From Madurella fahalii (Eukaryota > Ascomycota > Sordariomycetes > Sordariales): DNA of 64,000 nt. How positions within the stretch are numbered: the stretch's first letter is position 1; every line of letters begins with the position of its first letter. The stretch is from NCBI GenBank assembly GCA_029876055.1, contig CM056876.1, forward strand, positions 5,518,001 through 5,582,000. Direction: 5' to 3'. Both the position numbers and the translations under genes were made by a program. Below are positions 33,724-44,150 of the stretch, piece by piece. Below the pieces are notes generated by a model. The model was not told the origin of the DNA, did not search any database, and worked only from the letters and a program-made list of their open reading frames with translations.

Positions 33724-35074
33724 GCGAGTAGTTTGTACTCGTATAAAACACTAAGACCAAATACGGTATCCTTGACGAAGACTCATACAATTTTGATGAG
33801 ACCGGCTTTATAATGGGCATTATCATCCCAACTATAGTAGTTACTACCTCAGATGGCCGTGGTAGGGCTAAACAGGCCTAACCTAGTAATTGTAAGTAGG
33901 CTACGGTTATCCAAGGGGTAAATACTTAAGGCTGAGCCATTCCACTATTTATTATTCTAGCTAGGCAATACCACCTTACTAACTGGTATCGAGAGTACAA
34001 CCTTCCGGTAAACTAGTATATTGTAACAACCGATAATAGCTGGACTACAAATGCAGTAGACCTTAACTAGATTAAGTACTTCGATTACTATACAACATCT
34101 TGCACGAAGGGTGTATACCAGCTATTAATCCTAGATAGCCACGATAGTTACCATACCAAGGAATTTAAGACCTACTGCCAGGAACACAACATTATTACAC
34201 TCTGTATACCTCCACATTCCTCACACCTACTTCAGCTATTGGATATTAGTTGTTTTACACCGTTGAAGAAGGCATATAGCTGCTAAATTAAGCAGTTGAT
34301 GCAGATAAGTATCATATACATCAGCAAGCTAGAGTTTCTCTGTGGGTTCAGAGTAGCTTTTTTTACTTCAATTACGAAAGAAAATATCCAGGGTGGCTTT
34401 GCCGGAGCTGGCCTTATACCGTACAACCCAGAGAGAGTAATATCTAAGCTAGATGTGCACATTCATACTCTAATACCCCTAAGCTCAAGGCCAGGTACAG
34501 CATAACCTTGGGTCTCACAAACACCACACAACCCTCGAGAAGCCACTTCACAGTTAGAGCTTATTAAAACCCGGATATCCAAGCATCAGAGTAGCTCTCC
34601 AATACCTATGCTGGCTGCTGTGGACCTGTTAGCTAAAGGAACGATGGCTGTAATGCACGAGGTGGCTATTTTACATAGCGAGGTTTCTACACTACGTAAG
34701 GCCAATGAGGAGCTTAGTAAGAGACGGAGAGCCAAAAAAAACACGTATACGGCTTGGAGGATCACTTACTGTATAAGAAGTACAGGATCTACTAGATCAG
34801 AAAGCCGTAGGTGGGTAGGTAATCCAGGAAACACAACAAAATGGTGGTAGTATAGGGGAGGCTCGTACGAAGATTCGGTGCTATGGCATATGCGGTAAGC
34901 CTGGTCATAATGCGCGTACGTGTAAGGAGGCTGCAGAATCGTTTGATTCATCTGTTTCCGATTCAGTTATTGTTATTTCCTAGTATTGTGGTTGTGTAAT
35001 TGAGGATAGTTGTAGTAGGGTGGTGGAAAGTGGCCAACTCGCTTATCCGGTCAACTCGCTTATCACGTACGTTA

Positions 35075-35964
35075 GGGGTGCTTACCTGGAAAGAGCTCAG
35101 CGGAAGGCTATACGAAACTGGACTCGAATCAAGAAAAAGAGGTATCGATACAGTGTCACCCGCATCTTATGTGTCGGAGTGAAAAGATAAGAATTGCTTC
35201 TACACCAACCCCAATTTATGTCTGACAAGACCGATATATGTCTGGTAAAGTCAGATATCCCCGATCACGGTATGCACAGCATCAGTATATAGTATACAAC
35301 GGTGATATAGTTTTCATCGATGTTAAGTGTGAGACATCTTGAGGTGTAGTTCAAGATAATATGATCGCTAAGCTATACAATATATGTTGGTTGAAGCTAT
35401 GGCTAAACTGCCTTGCTACTTCTAGTAAGTCGTGAGCTAGAGCATTACTTACTTGATGGTCTTTTTCATAATAATACTGATGAACACCTCCGGTAACATA
35501 CTATAGCCAACTATAGCAAGCAATTAATCAAGTATCAGGTCCCTTTGCTTTTTAGTTGTTAGCGGCCTAGTGGGGCCGACGGGAGTTAATTAACTATAAG
35601 CTTTCTTTTCTAGATTTACAATACCTACCTACCTAGCGACGTCATCTTAGTTAAGAACAAGAACAACGGAGAGCATAAAGGCAGTAGATTAAGTATCGAG
35701 GTTATAATAAGAATTGTTGCTGGGATTGCGACAATCAATTGGACAACGGCACCGAGCTTGCAGAGGGCAAAAGAGGGTAGGATAAGATGTGGGGGCGGGA
35801 AAATGCAGGGTGTGAAGATTCTTTTGACTCCACCGTAGAATCTGACGGCTGCAGGGTGAGTGAGGCGCATTTCTTAGCACGAGACATCATCAGGCAGCAA
35901 CCTCTCACGCAACCTCAACCACGTTCCAACAGTACAGGGAAAAGATTGCTGTTGCTAAGTATTG
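35075..35964. other. Intergenic region upstream of NACHT gene
   Basis: No gene seen. The last part should contain the promoter and leader of the STAND gene starting at 35965. Confidence 0.4.
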
Positions 35965-38900
35965 ATGGAGTCACTCGCTACGTTAAGCGTCGCTTGCAAT
36001 GTTATGCAGGTCATCTCCTTTGGCTTGGAGGCTGTATCACTTTGCAAGCGCGTTTATGAACGAGGTCATCCCGAACCCGAACTCGTATCCCGCAGCTCCA
36101 GTCTTCACGAACTCGCGACGGCTATCTACCAACAACTTAACAGCTATCAAAAGTCTGCCATCAATTTGAAGAAGGATGACAAAGCTTTGCTGGCAATTGC
36201 AGCTAGGTGTGCCGACGCTGCCAACTCTCTGAGAGAAGAGGCGAAATTTCTCACACCGCGGGACCCAAAAGAGTTACGCCATGTCATTAACGCCGTTACC
36301 AAGACCGTTTGGAGGAAGCGGAGGCTAGAGAGACTAGAAAAGGAGCTTTCCAACTCCCAAGGGGCCATGGAGACTCATCTCTTAGCGAGGATATGCACTC
36401 GGGCCGAAGTCTTAGCTAGACAGAATACGGAGAGCTTTGGCAGGCTGGACTCTGCGATGCAAGACCTGGTCCACCGCTACGCCACGGGCAGTAAAGCGCT
36501 GTCTGATAATATTGGGGAAGAGGTGGATAAAGTTCGTTCCCAGGTATCGGAGGAGGCATCTTGCACTCGACATATCATTGCGTCAGCTTCCGTCGAGGTC
36601 CGTGAAGACCTCTCACAAAAGTTCGAGCAGTTGCGCGTCGATGACCACCGCGAAGCTAGGCACGGAAGACTTCTCACCAGCTTAAAGTACGACGCTATGA
36701 ACGGCCGAACCAATACAATCACCGAGAGGCACCCGGGCACTTTTCAATGGATATTCCAAGGGGATGGTGCGAGGGACGGGGAGCACGACGCCCGGTCAAC
36801 ACCTCGGTGGCCCCGTTTTTCCACGTGGCTTGAGTCGGACGAGAGATTGTACTGGATCAGCGGCAAGCCTGGCTCAGGGAAAAGCACCCTCATCAAATTT
36901 CTTGTTTCTGCCGAGGAAACGCGGGTGCGGCTTGACAAGTGGCGTCCTGATACACGCATCCTTTCGCACTTCTTCTGGGCCGCTGGGACGGATCTCCAGA
37001 AGAACATAAAAGGAATGCTCTGCTCGCTTCTCTACCAGTCGTTATGGGGGTCTACCAGCCGCCGTGAGGAGTTTCCTATTGGTGACCTAACGCGGGAAAA
37101 TGAAGACGACATCGAAGACTTGCTGCAAAGGTTTCCGAACCTCCTAGAAAAGGATTCCATTTCTGACTGGTCGGACACCGAACTCAGGGAAGTTATATTT
37201 TCCCACCTCAACAACGCCAGACCGCGTTGTATCATTCTTGATGGCCTGGACGAGGTCTCCCCCAAAGACGGTCCCTTTAAGCTCCTCCAGCTAATTGACG
37301 AACTACGACCTGTTCCCGGAGTTAAACTTTGCGTGGCGAGCTGGCCGGAGCATATAATGAGGAGCCATCTTGAGAAGTACCCTCATCTTCGGACGCAGGA
37401 TCTGACCGAGCCTGATATTCGCAGATACGTCACCACATATTTGGATAAGGAGATTGGCGTTCCAATCCCCGTCCAGTACCGACACCGCATTGTCCACCAC
37501 CTTGTTACAGGCGCCGAGGGTGTCTTTCTATGGGTCTATTTGGTCCTCAGAAGCTTGCAGAGGGGTCTGCACAATGGCGACACCTGGACGGAACTGGAGG
37601 AACGCCTCCGCCTGATGCCTACCGATCTATGTGCCTGTATAGCGACATGTGGTCCAGACTGAACGAAGACATGGCCATCTACCGGAGGGCGGCCGCTTTA
37701 CAGTTATCACTAGCTCTCAGATTCAGGGAGCCCAACGCTTTCGCATTCGTCAGTAGGCAGCAGCTGTCCATTCTTCAGCTCACGATAGCGTGTGACCTGT
37801 CCATCCAGTTCGACTCGGACACCTTACCGTCGCCCGTAGAACTAGCGGGAAAATGTGAGCGAACTATCAGGGACTTGGATATTCGCTGCGCCGGCCTTCT
37901 TATCGTCTCGCCAAAATCATGGAAAATCGACTTAGATCGTTCCGACTGGTGGGGACCCATTTGCCAAGAAACATCTCATGGGCGCTTGCTCCAGTACTTG
38001 GACTGCGGTGTTGACTTTATCCATCGGACGGCATACGACTTTTTGGTGGAGGATGGCCTTCACATCAGACAACACTGCGAACTGGACGGAGACGGCCTAT
38101 CTCTCAGACTTTTTCGGGGATGGCTGCTTGAGAGCCAGGTCCTCTTCTCTCTTGCCTCTTGGATGCGCAAGCACGGCCTTATCACTACCCTTCAACATAT
38201 CGCGAGCCTCCCCAACCTGTCTCAGCTCCTCGAGACTGTCGTGTCGATGCTCAAAGCGGGGAGTATATCCCAAACGCTAGCGGAGCATATCCTGCGACTA
38301 ATTCGTGGGACATGAGAGTGGGCCTCTGATCTCGGGACCTCCGGGCCATTTTAACCGTCGGCGGCCGGTTTTTCTGGCTATGGTATGTGCCTGTGGGCAT
38401 GATACGCTAGTCACGAACCGAGAGTTCGTCCTTCAGCAACTGCTCAACTCTTCATCTGACTACCTCTGCTTTCTTCTCGAAGACCTATGCGATATCGACA
38501 AGGACGACAATGATGTCTACATACATCGCTGTAGGCTCATACGCGCCACGCTGGACCAAATCCGCACAAGATCTCTTACGAGCAGCACAAGCGGTACGAT
38601 AGATTTAGCGGAGGCCGTTCGTGCGGCGGGCATCCGCTTCGTCCACAACATGTTCCTCCGTCACTGCAATGACGACGAAACGGAGCGGCTATCGAGGGGA
38701 GCGGTGGTGGAGCCCCTACACACGATTCACGCTTTCGCTTGTGCCGGCTTACGTTTAGACACAACAGTATACCTCCGTCTCTTTGCTGTTGATATGTCCA
38801 ACTCTGACGGAAGTCGCGCATGGCATATAACGCTTCCCCGAGTCGGTGTGATCGACATCTTCTTCAGCATGCCTCTCCAGCAGCAGCCTGAGAACGAGCT

Positions 38901-39876
38901 GTTTGGGTTTACGATCCGTACGGATCTAGCCGCCGTCGTCGAACTCATGATCCACCGCAACCCCGATCTGTTAGCCGGGTTCCCCGAGGATCTATCCCTG
39001 CTTCTGCCCTACCACGACTCGCCTACAGCATCAGCAGCTACCGCCAGTATAGTTGCCGTCTTTCTGCTGATACCTCAATTAGTACCGATGCCAAGCGAAA
39101 TACAACCCCGAACAACGGGCTGGGAGTTCTGGCCCTTGGCACTGTTGGCGGAGCCTTGCATAGGCTCAACAAAGGCTGGGATGATTGGGATGCCGCCGAA
39201 GTGCTGCGTCCCGAGCGTAGCTGCGCGAATACATGCAAAGGTTCTCGTCGAAATCGCGCTCGGCTGGATGCGGTCATCGTATCATCAACCGCAACGAGGA
39301 GCCGACATAAGGGAGTCCCGCCACCTAGTATCGCTCATATTGGCCCAATCACAGCAAGCTGAGACCTGGGAAGGCCTTGATATGGGGTTTGACACCGCCT
39401 CTTTCGCCACTATCCATTGGACTGCGGTCTGGTGGAAGAGGGACCGATGCGATGGATTGGGAGAATCGCAGCATCCCCTGCCTCAACCATGCCGTCTCAA
39501 ATACCCTTACATTCCCAATTCAAGCGATTCCAAACAAGGCATCCTTCTGGATTTTGAATTTAGCGAGCCCCCTGGTTGGCTGGATATGATCGATTTCCGG
39601 GTGACGATCAAGTTCCTCGATAAAGAGAACAATGCAATCGAGGAGGCATCTGGCCAGTTGATAAACGTCTCAGGCAACACGAACCCAGACAGAATCGCGT
39701 TGTTTATCATGAGCGACAAAGCCACAGCTGATATCAGTCTTCAGAATCCCAAGGACCGCAACCGTGGAGGCGTTGTCCTTCAACTCTCCGAAGGTACGAC
39801 CAAGCTTAAGGTGGAGGTTGATGATCCGAATAATAAAGAGGACTACAAGTTTCTCATCAGTGCTGCCTTGGGGTAG
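35965..39876 (+). pseudogene. HeLo-like/NACHT STAND (NLR-like) gene with two frameshifts
   Basis: Fungal STAND proteins are NLR-like sensors controlling non-self recognition and cell death. ATG 35965 starts MESLATLSVACNVMQVISFG, typical of the HeLo-like N-terminal domain of fungal STAND proteins (residues ~1-190). A linker with GTFQWIFQ leads to NACHT: Walker A GKPGSGKST at residues ~300-308 and Walker B CIILDGLDEV near 423. The frame ends at TGA ~37662, but LYSDMWSRLNEDMAIYRRAA continues in another frame, so one base was lost or two gained near 37633. This second part resembles the helical region that follows NACHT in this group, and ends at TGA 38313. The third frame (RRRPVFLAMVCACGHDTLV to 39876) continues it and ends in a beta-rich, ~110-residue tail (QGILLDFEFSEPPGWLDMID...) that I do not recognise. 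No stops otherwise and no RIP pattern: recently broken, or sequencing errors. Confidence 0.8.
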
Positions 39877-40679
39877 GAAGGAATTGGGTGGTCAGTGACT
39901 TGCTAGGGTATCACTAGGGTTAGTGGCATGACTGAGAGCTGTAAACCCGTTTATTGTATTTCCTCAGGAGTGGTTACAAGTTATTCGGGTGCTAGAAGAT
40001 GATGAGAATAGTATCCCTTCAAATCTTTTACCGATTCTGTAAGCTCAAGATCTACTAGCTATGAAAATATCTATGCAGAATAAATGGTAGCTCCCGCTTT
40101 TCATCCAATGGATAAACCAACAACACCTCTACACTCTCATCAATCACCAAAAAAACCAACACGATAACGTATAAGTAAACTCATCCACATCTTTTGGCTG
40201 ATTTTTCGTGAGCGCAATCACTAATCTCTACTCTGCAACAACAGCAACAGCATAGAGTTACAGAACACTTCTTCGGGCCCAGTACGTATCGAGAAATGCT
40301 CCTCTCCAGCATATCTTACCCCCAGCACCCTCTCTCCTAACAAAAAAAAAAGCTATCTTCACCTTTTTCATCTATAACTATACCGATATAGCATCTTATA
40401 GGCTCGCCTTGAATATAAACGTCAAACCGTCTAAACTACCGACTACACCCTATTACTTATCAGGTATAAATAAATATACTCTGCTATCAGAAAAATCTAC
40501 TACATTAACTCTATTACGTAGCAGAGGCTAGCACTACCCAGCAGTGTCTAGGTCTATATCCTGTTAGGGATAACGGTCTAAGGGTCATCGCTTACATCTA
40601 TAAAGACGTCTTATATTTGTCTCTAGAGAACCTTAACTTAATCAACTATTATCATATCTTACTTTATTATAGATTATAC
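39877..40679. other. Intergenic, no clear gene
   Basis: 3' flank of the STAND gene, becoming AT-rich and stop-rich. An A-run lies at ~40340-40352. No recognisable feature before the solo LTR. Confidence 0.4.
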
Positions 40680-40877
40680 TGTCAAAAGAGTTAGGTACTA
40701 GTCCAAAGGATCAGGATCATAGGATCTAACGTCATCTTATATGTATATCTCGTCTATAAAGGAGTAAGCTCTCTAAGGAAGATGAGAGACAGGAGAACAA
40801 TCAAGAGAATCAAGATAAGACATACAAAAATCCTTAACTGTCATTTCCTACGATTCAGAGGTACCGTGTTTCCAATA
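40680..40877 (+). repeat. Solo LTR, family B, internally deleted
   Basis: 198 bp; begins TGTCAAAAGAGTTAGG and ends GTGTTTCCAATA (CA mutated to TA). Flanked by TATAC (40675-40679 and 40878-40882), a 5-bp target duplication. About 75 bp are missing relative to 33441-33723, between AGGATCTA and the GACGTCATC block. Confidence 0.82.
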
Positions 40878-41160
40878 TATACCAAGCCCCGAAGACTTCT
40901 AGTCTTCGACTTCGGATTCGTCTACTATCTCCTCCTCCTTTTTGACCTCTTCGGCTTCTAGTTCTAGCTGTCAAGCTAGGTTATATTCTATTAAGCGATC
41001 TGAATCTATTAGCTAGCCTAATACCCTCCTTAATAACCTGAGGTTCCGAGAGCTCTAGTGTTATATAGTAGGAGCTAGATAGGCCAGATAGCTAGGATCC
41101 TAGGGATTAGGTAATCCCAAGATTCTAGAACCTTCTCTAGGCACTGGTCTATTCCTGTTA
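40878..41160 (-). pseudogene. RIP-mutated coding relic, retroelement-like
   Basis: The minus strand translates, with stops, to an acidic segment containing RLIEYNLA.QLELEAEEVKKE. A similar translation, ERLAEYNLTRKLELEIEGVEE, lies on the plus strand at about 49430-49560, so this is a repeated coding sequence. Its family is not recognised; a gag-like or linker region of a retroelement is a guess. Confidence 0.35.
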
Positions 41161-41539
41161 TATATTACTAGACTCTCACACTCTTTGCAATGCAAGATAG
41201 ACAACTACGATTTTGATCTTTCTTTATTTTCCTACGCGACACCTGGCTCTGTAATACAAGGCTAAGATCTCGATGGGTTCAAATTTCTGACCTTGGCCAG
41301 GTTCTAAGCTTCGATGATATCGGACACTATATAATGAAATGCTCTACTTTTGGGAGATAGAGGCTTTAGATAAATTCGAAGTTAAGAACAGGAAAATTAT
41401 AGAGTAACTAGGCTCCGAGAGAGAGGAGAGGGGTATTATAATAGGTTGAGCCCAGTATAGATCTCAGCAAACCTCAGCTCGCTCCCTAGAGTATAGACTA
41501 CCAAACCCTCTAAATAAAGCTATTCTCATAACGAAGTAA

Positions 41540-42395
41540 CGTATAAGTAGTATATAAGAGAAATCCTCGATCGATTGGAGAAGGCTGACCTCTATGCCAA
41601 TCTCAAGAAGTGCCGATTCGATACTACTGAAGTCGAGTTCCTAAGGTATATGATCTCATCTGAAGGGATCGTTATAGGGCCATCCCACGTCGAGCCTGTT
41701 ATATAGTAGCTGCTCCTCCGTAGCGTATACGATATTCAAGTCTTCCTAGGATTCACTGAGTTCTACCGTCACTTTATTAGGAACTATTCGAAGATTTATA
41801 CCCTTTTGATAGACCTCCTACGTAGCGACCAGAAGTGTCCATTCGAGTTTACGGAGGAGGTAACCGAGGTGTTCGAGCTACTCAGACGCAAATTCGGCGA
41901 GGCCTCTATCCTTAGACACTTTGATCCCTCCCTACCTATCTATATAGAGATAGATGCCTCGAAGTACGCAATTAGAGCAGTGCTTTTATATCTCTATAAA
42001 GATCATTGGCACCCTATCGCTTTTAGATCGAAGAAGTTTACGTCTAAAGAAACGCACTACGGTACTGGAGATAGGGAGCTACTTACATTCGTCGATACAT
42101 TCCGAACTTAGTCCCACTATCTCCTTATACTCAGGTTCCAATTATAGTCCTAATAGACCACCTTAACCTAGAGTACTAGAAGACCAAGAAGAGGCCGAGT
42201 CAGCGGCAACTGCATTAAAGCAACGACTTAGCTGTATTTGACTTCGTTATTAAGTACCGCCCTAACATTCAGAACCCTACTAATAGACTTTCGTGTAGAC
42301 CAGACTATATAGAAGAAGAAGAGGTAGGTAAAGACGCTAAGAACCCGCTGTTTCAACTCCTACAGGACAGGATTAAGCGTAGGCAACAAGGGAAC
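41540..42395 (+). pseudogene. Ty3/Gypsy reverse transcriptase-RNase H fragment
   Basis: Plus-strand pol relic of a second Gypsy family. It begins within RT (ADLYANLKKCRFDTTEVEFL), continues with FLGFTEFYRHFIRNYSKI, then RNase H: IYIEIDASKYAIRAVL, HPIAFRSKKFTSKETHYGTG and, in the same frame after several stops, FDFVIKYRPNIQNPTNRLS. It stops at about 42395, where GC-rich unique sequence and then telomere-like repeats begin. Upstream of 41540 the sequence is too mutated to follow. Integrase and LTRs are missing. Confidence 0.78.
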
Positions 42396-42543
42396 TCTAT
42401 CCCCTATGCGCCGTCGGAGTCCACTGGAATCCGATGAAAAAAGGGCCGTGCCACCCCCGAAGCGAGCCGGCCGGGGGGTGGACTCCGTTGAAGCCCGTAC
42501 CCCTGTAGAATCCGATAGGAAAAAAAAAAAAAAAAAAAAAAAA

Positions 42544-42935
42544 ATTCGGAACCCTAACCCGAACCTCCATTCTCCCCCCCTCTCCCCTCCTCAGACGGAA
42601 ACCCTATACGCTATACTCGAACCCTACCCCCAACTCCAACCCCAACCCCAACCCCAACCCTGAACCCCTAACCCTGAACCCTAACCCTAGTCCAACCCTA
42701 ACCCTATAGTTAACCCTAACCCTAGCTCAACTGAAACTCTAGTTCAACCCTAACCCTGATAATAACCCTAACCCCAGCTTGACTTAAACCTAAGTTCAAC
42801 CCTAACCCTAATTCTATTAACCCTAGCCTTATTATATTATTTATAACTTTCTGAACTAAGTTATATTATAGTATATTATACTATATTAACCCTAACCCTA
42901 AAGTATAACCTTAACCTTAATAGACTGTTTAGAAA
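42544..42935 (+). repeat. Interstitial degenerate telomeric repeats (CCCTAA)
   Basis: Many CCCTAACCCTAA-type tracts, with variants such as CCCCAA and CCTTAA, interspersed with short non-telomeric spacers. Preceded by an A-run (42521-42543). The C-rich strand reads 5'-3' on the plus strand, so the former chromosome end, if it was one, lay to the left and the subtelomere (with the TLH gene) to the right. Confidence 0.85.
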
Positions 42936-43335
42936 CATTCTTCGAACTCCCTCTCCTCTCCCTCTCCCTTCTTTCCTAATACCTATATCTGAGGACGGAA
43001 GGGGATAGATAGCCGTTATATAATTAATAAGATATAGAGTTATACTCTGTTATAAAATAACATAACAACGTATAGAGACATAAGAAAAAGATAATACTTT
43101 GAAGAATATATTATCTTTATAGACTCTTTCACTATTGTAACCTCTCTCTACGATCCTCGACCTCCATTCGTATAGGCGGTCTCTCCCTGCCTCTCCTAGG
43201 AGCCCTCACCGCCCCTAAGAGCCTTCACCGCCCTTTTGTTTCATCACTACCGTATAGAGCATACCATATCCTTTAGCCGATACCGTACAACACTATATAG
43301 CATAATACAACATTAAGCCCAGGCTGGATATTCGT
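42936..43335. other. Region between telomeric repeats and helicase gene
   Basis: Contains CT-rich tracts (~42950-42975) and a short direct repeat GAGCCYTCACCGCCC (~43200-43230). Presumably the upstream region of the helicase gene. No gene seen. Confidence 0.4.
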
Positions 43336-44118
43336 ATGCCGGTAAGAACGACGAAAAGAAATACGTACCCTACCGATATAATGGAGCCCTTTACGATCCT
43401 CCCGCCGTACGGTATACTGGTCTGCACCCTCTGCCGCCGGGCCTGTGTGGCTGCCGAGGTTAAGACCCACCTCTCGAGCCGCCATTCGGTTGAGATCGGT
43501 CTCGAGCGCCGGAAGGCCATCGTCGTAGCCGTCTCTACCGCCCCGGTCCTCTACCGTACGCAGGCCGACCTAAACTCGTTCCCTCTCCCGACCGGGCCGA
43601 TCCCGGCTATCGGCCTCCTCGAGGGCCCCTACTTTGACGGTCTTGCCTGCCGTACATGCCCGTACGTAGCCCGGCAGGTCCGGACAATCCAGGAGCACTG
43701 CCGTACGGCATACGGCTGGGCCAACCCCGCTACCCGGGGCGGCAACGTCCGGGAGAAGGCGGGCCGGCCGTACGACCTGCCCTGGGAGTGCGCTGTGCCG
43801 TGCCAGCGCTTCTTCCCTAACCGGGGTGCCTGTGGTTGGTTCCGTGTCGACGTGCCTGCCCGGCCTACTGCGGCCGATTAGCTTGCTGGGCCCCCTACCC
43901 CGGCCGGCGGTACGGGCGGGGGTGAGCTCCTCAACTCTGTTGCAGAGGTATATACCAACCTGCAGCGCTGTACGGCGACCGTCGAGAACGCCGAGGGCAA
44001 GCTCGCACCGAACCCCTGGCTCCGCCGGGTCGGCTAGGCCGAGCACCTCGCCGGCCTCGACTGGGCCCAGCTACGTCATATAGTAGGGCTTACTGCCTCG
44101 GAGGGCTGGCCTGTATAG

Positions 44119-44150
<32 letters not shown>

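Larger units (their letters stand above)
32753..34983 (+). pseudogene. pogo/Fot-type transposase in copy 3, disrupted
   Basis: Start codon appears as ATA at 32753 (homologous to the ATG of copy 1), then PSYEARVNLALKAIQKD. The frame is interrupted by the solo LTR at 32848-33110; skipping it and one TSD rejoins AEKIYNV to NKSILRNRHTGRLPRGD in frame. Next come RWAYNFVKRHLDLRTRF and a TAG after RKYDY, then the second LTR (33441-33723). Downstream one reads YNFDETGF (catalytic Asp kept), LDSHDSYHTK-like DDE core remnants, FCGF/FAGAGLIPYNPERV, and near the end a zinc knuckle with CGICGKPGHNARTC. Stops are TAA/TAG at Gln-type codons. Inactive. Confidence 0.85.
32569..35072 (+). mobile_element. pogo-like transposon copy 3 with two nested solo LTRs
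   Basis: 2504 bp flanked by TA (32567-32568 and 35073-35074), tips ACGTGCGTGATAAGCG and its inverted counterpart. Removing the two nested LTRs and their 5-bp duplications leaves about 1948 bp; that equals copy 1 (1861 bp) plus the five extra 17-bp units of the left end, to within 2 bp. The transposase reads left to right. It is a third subfamily: the unit remainder is TTGGCCGG. Confidence 0.92.
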
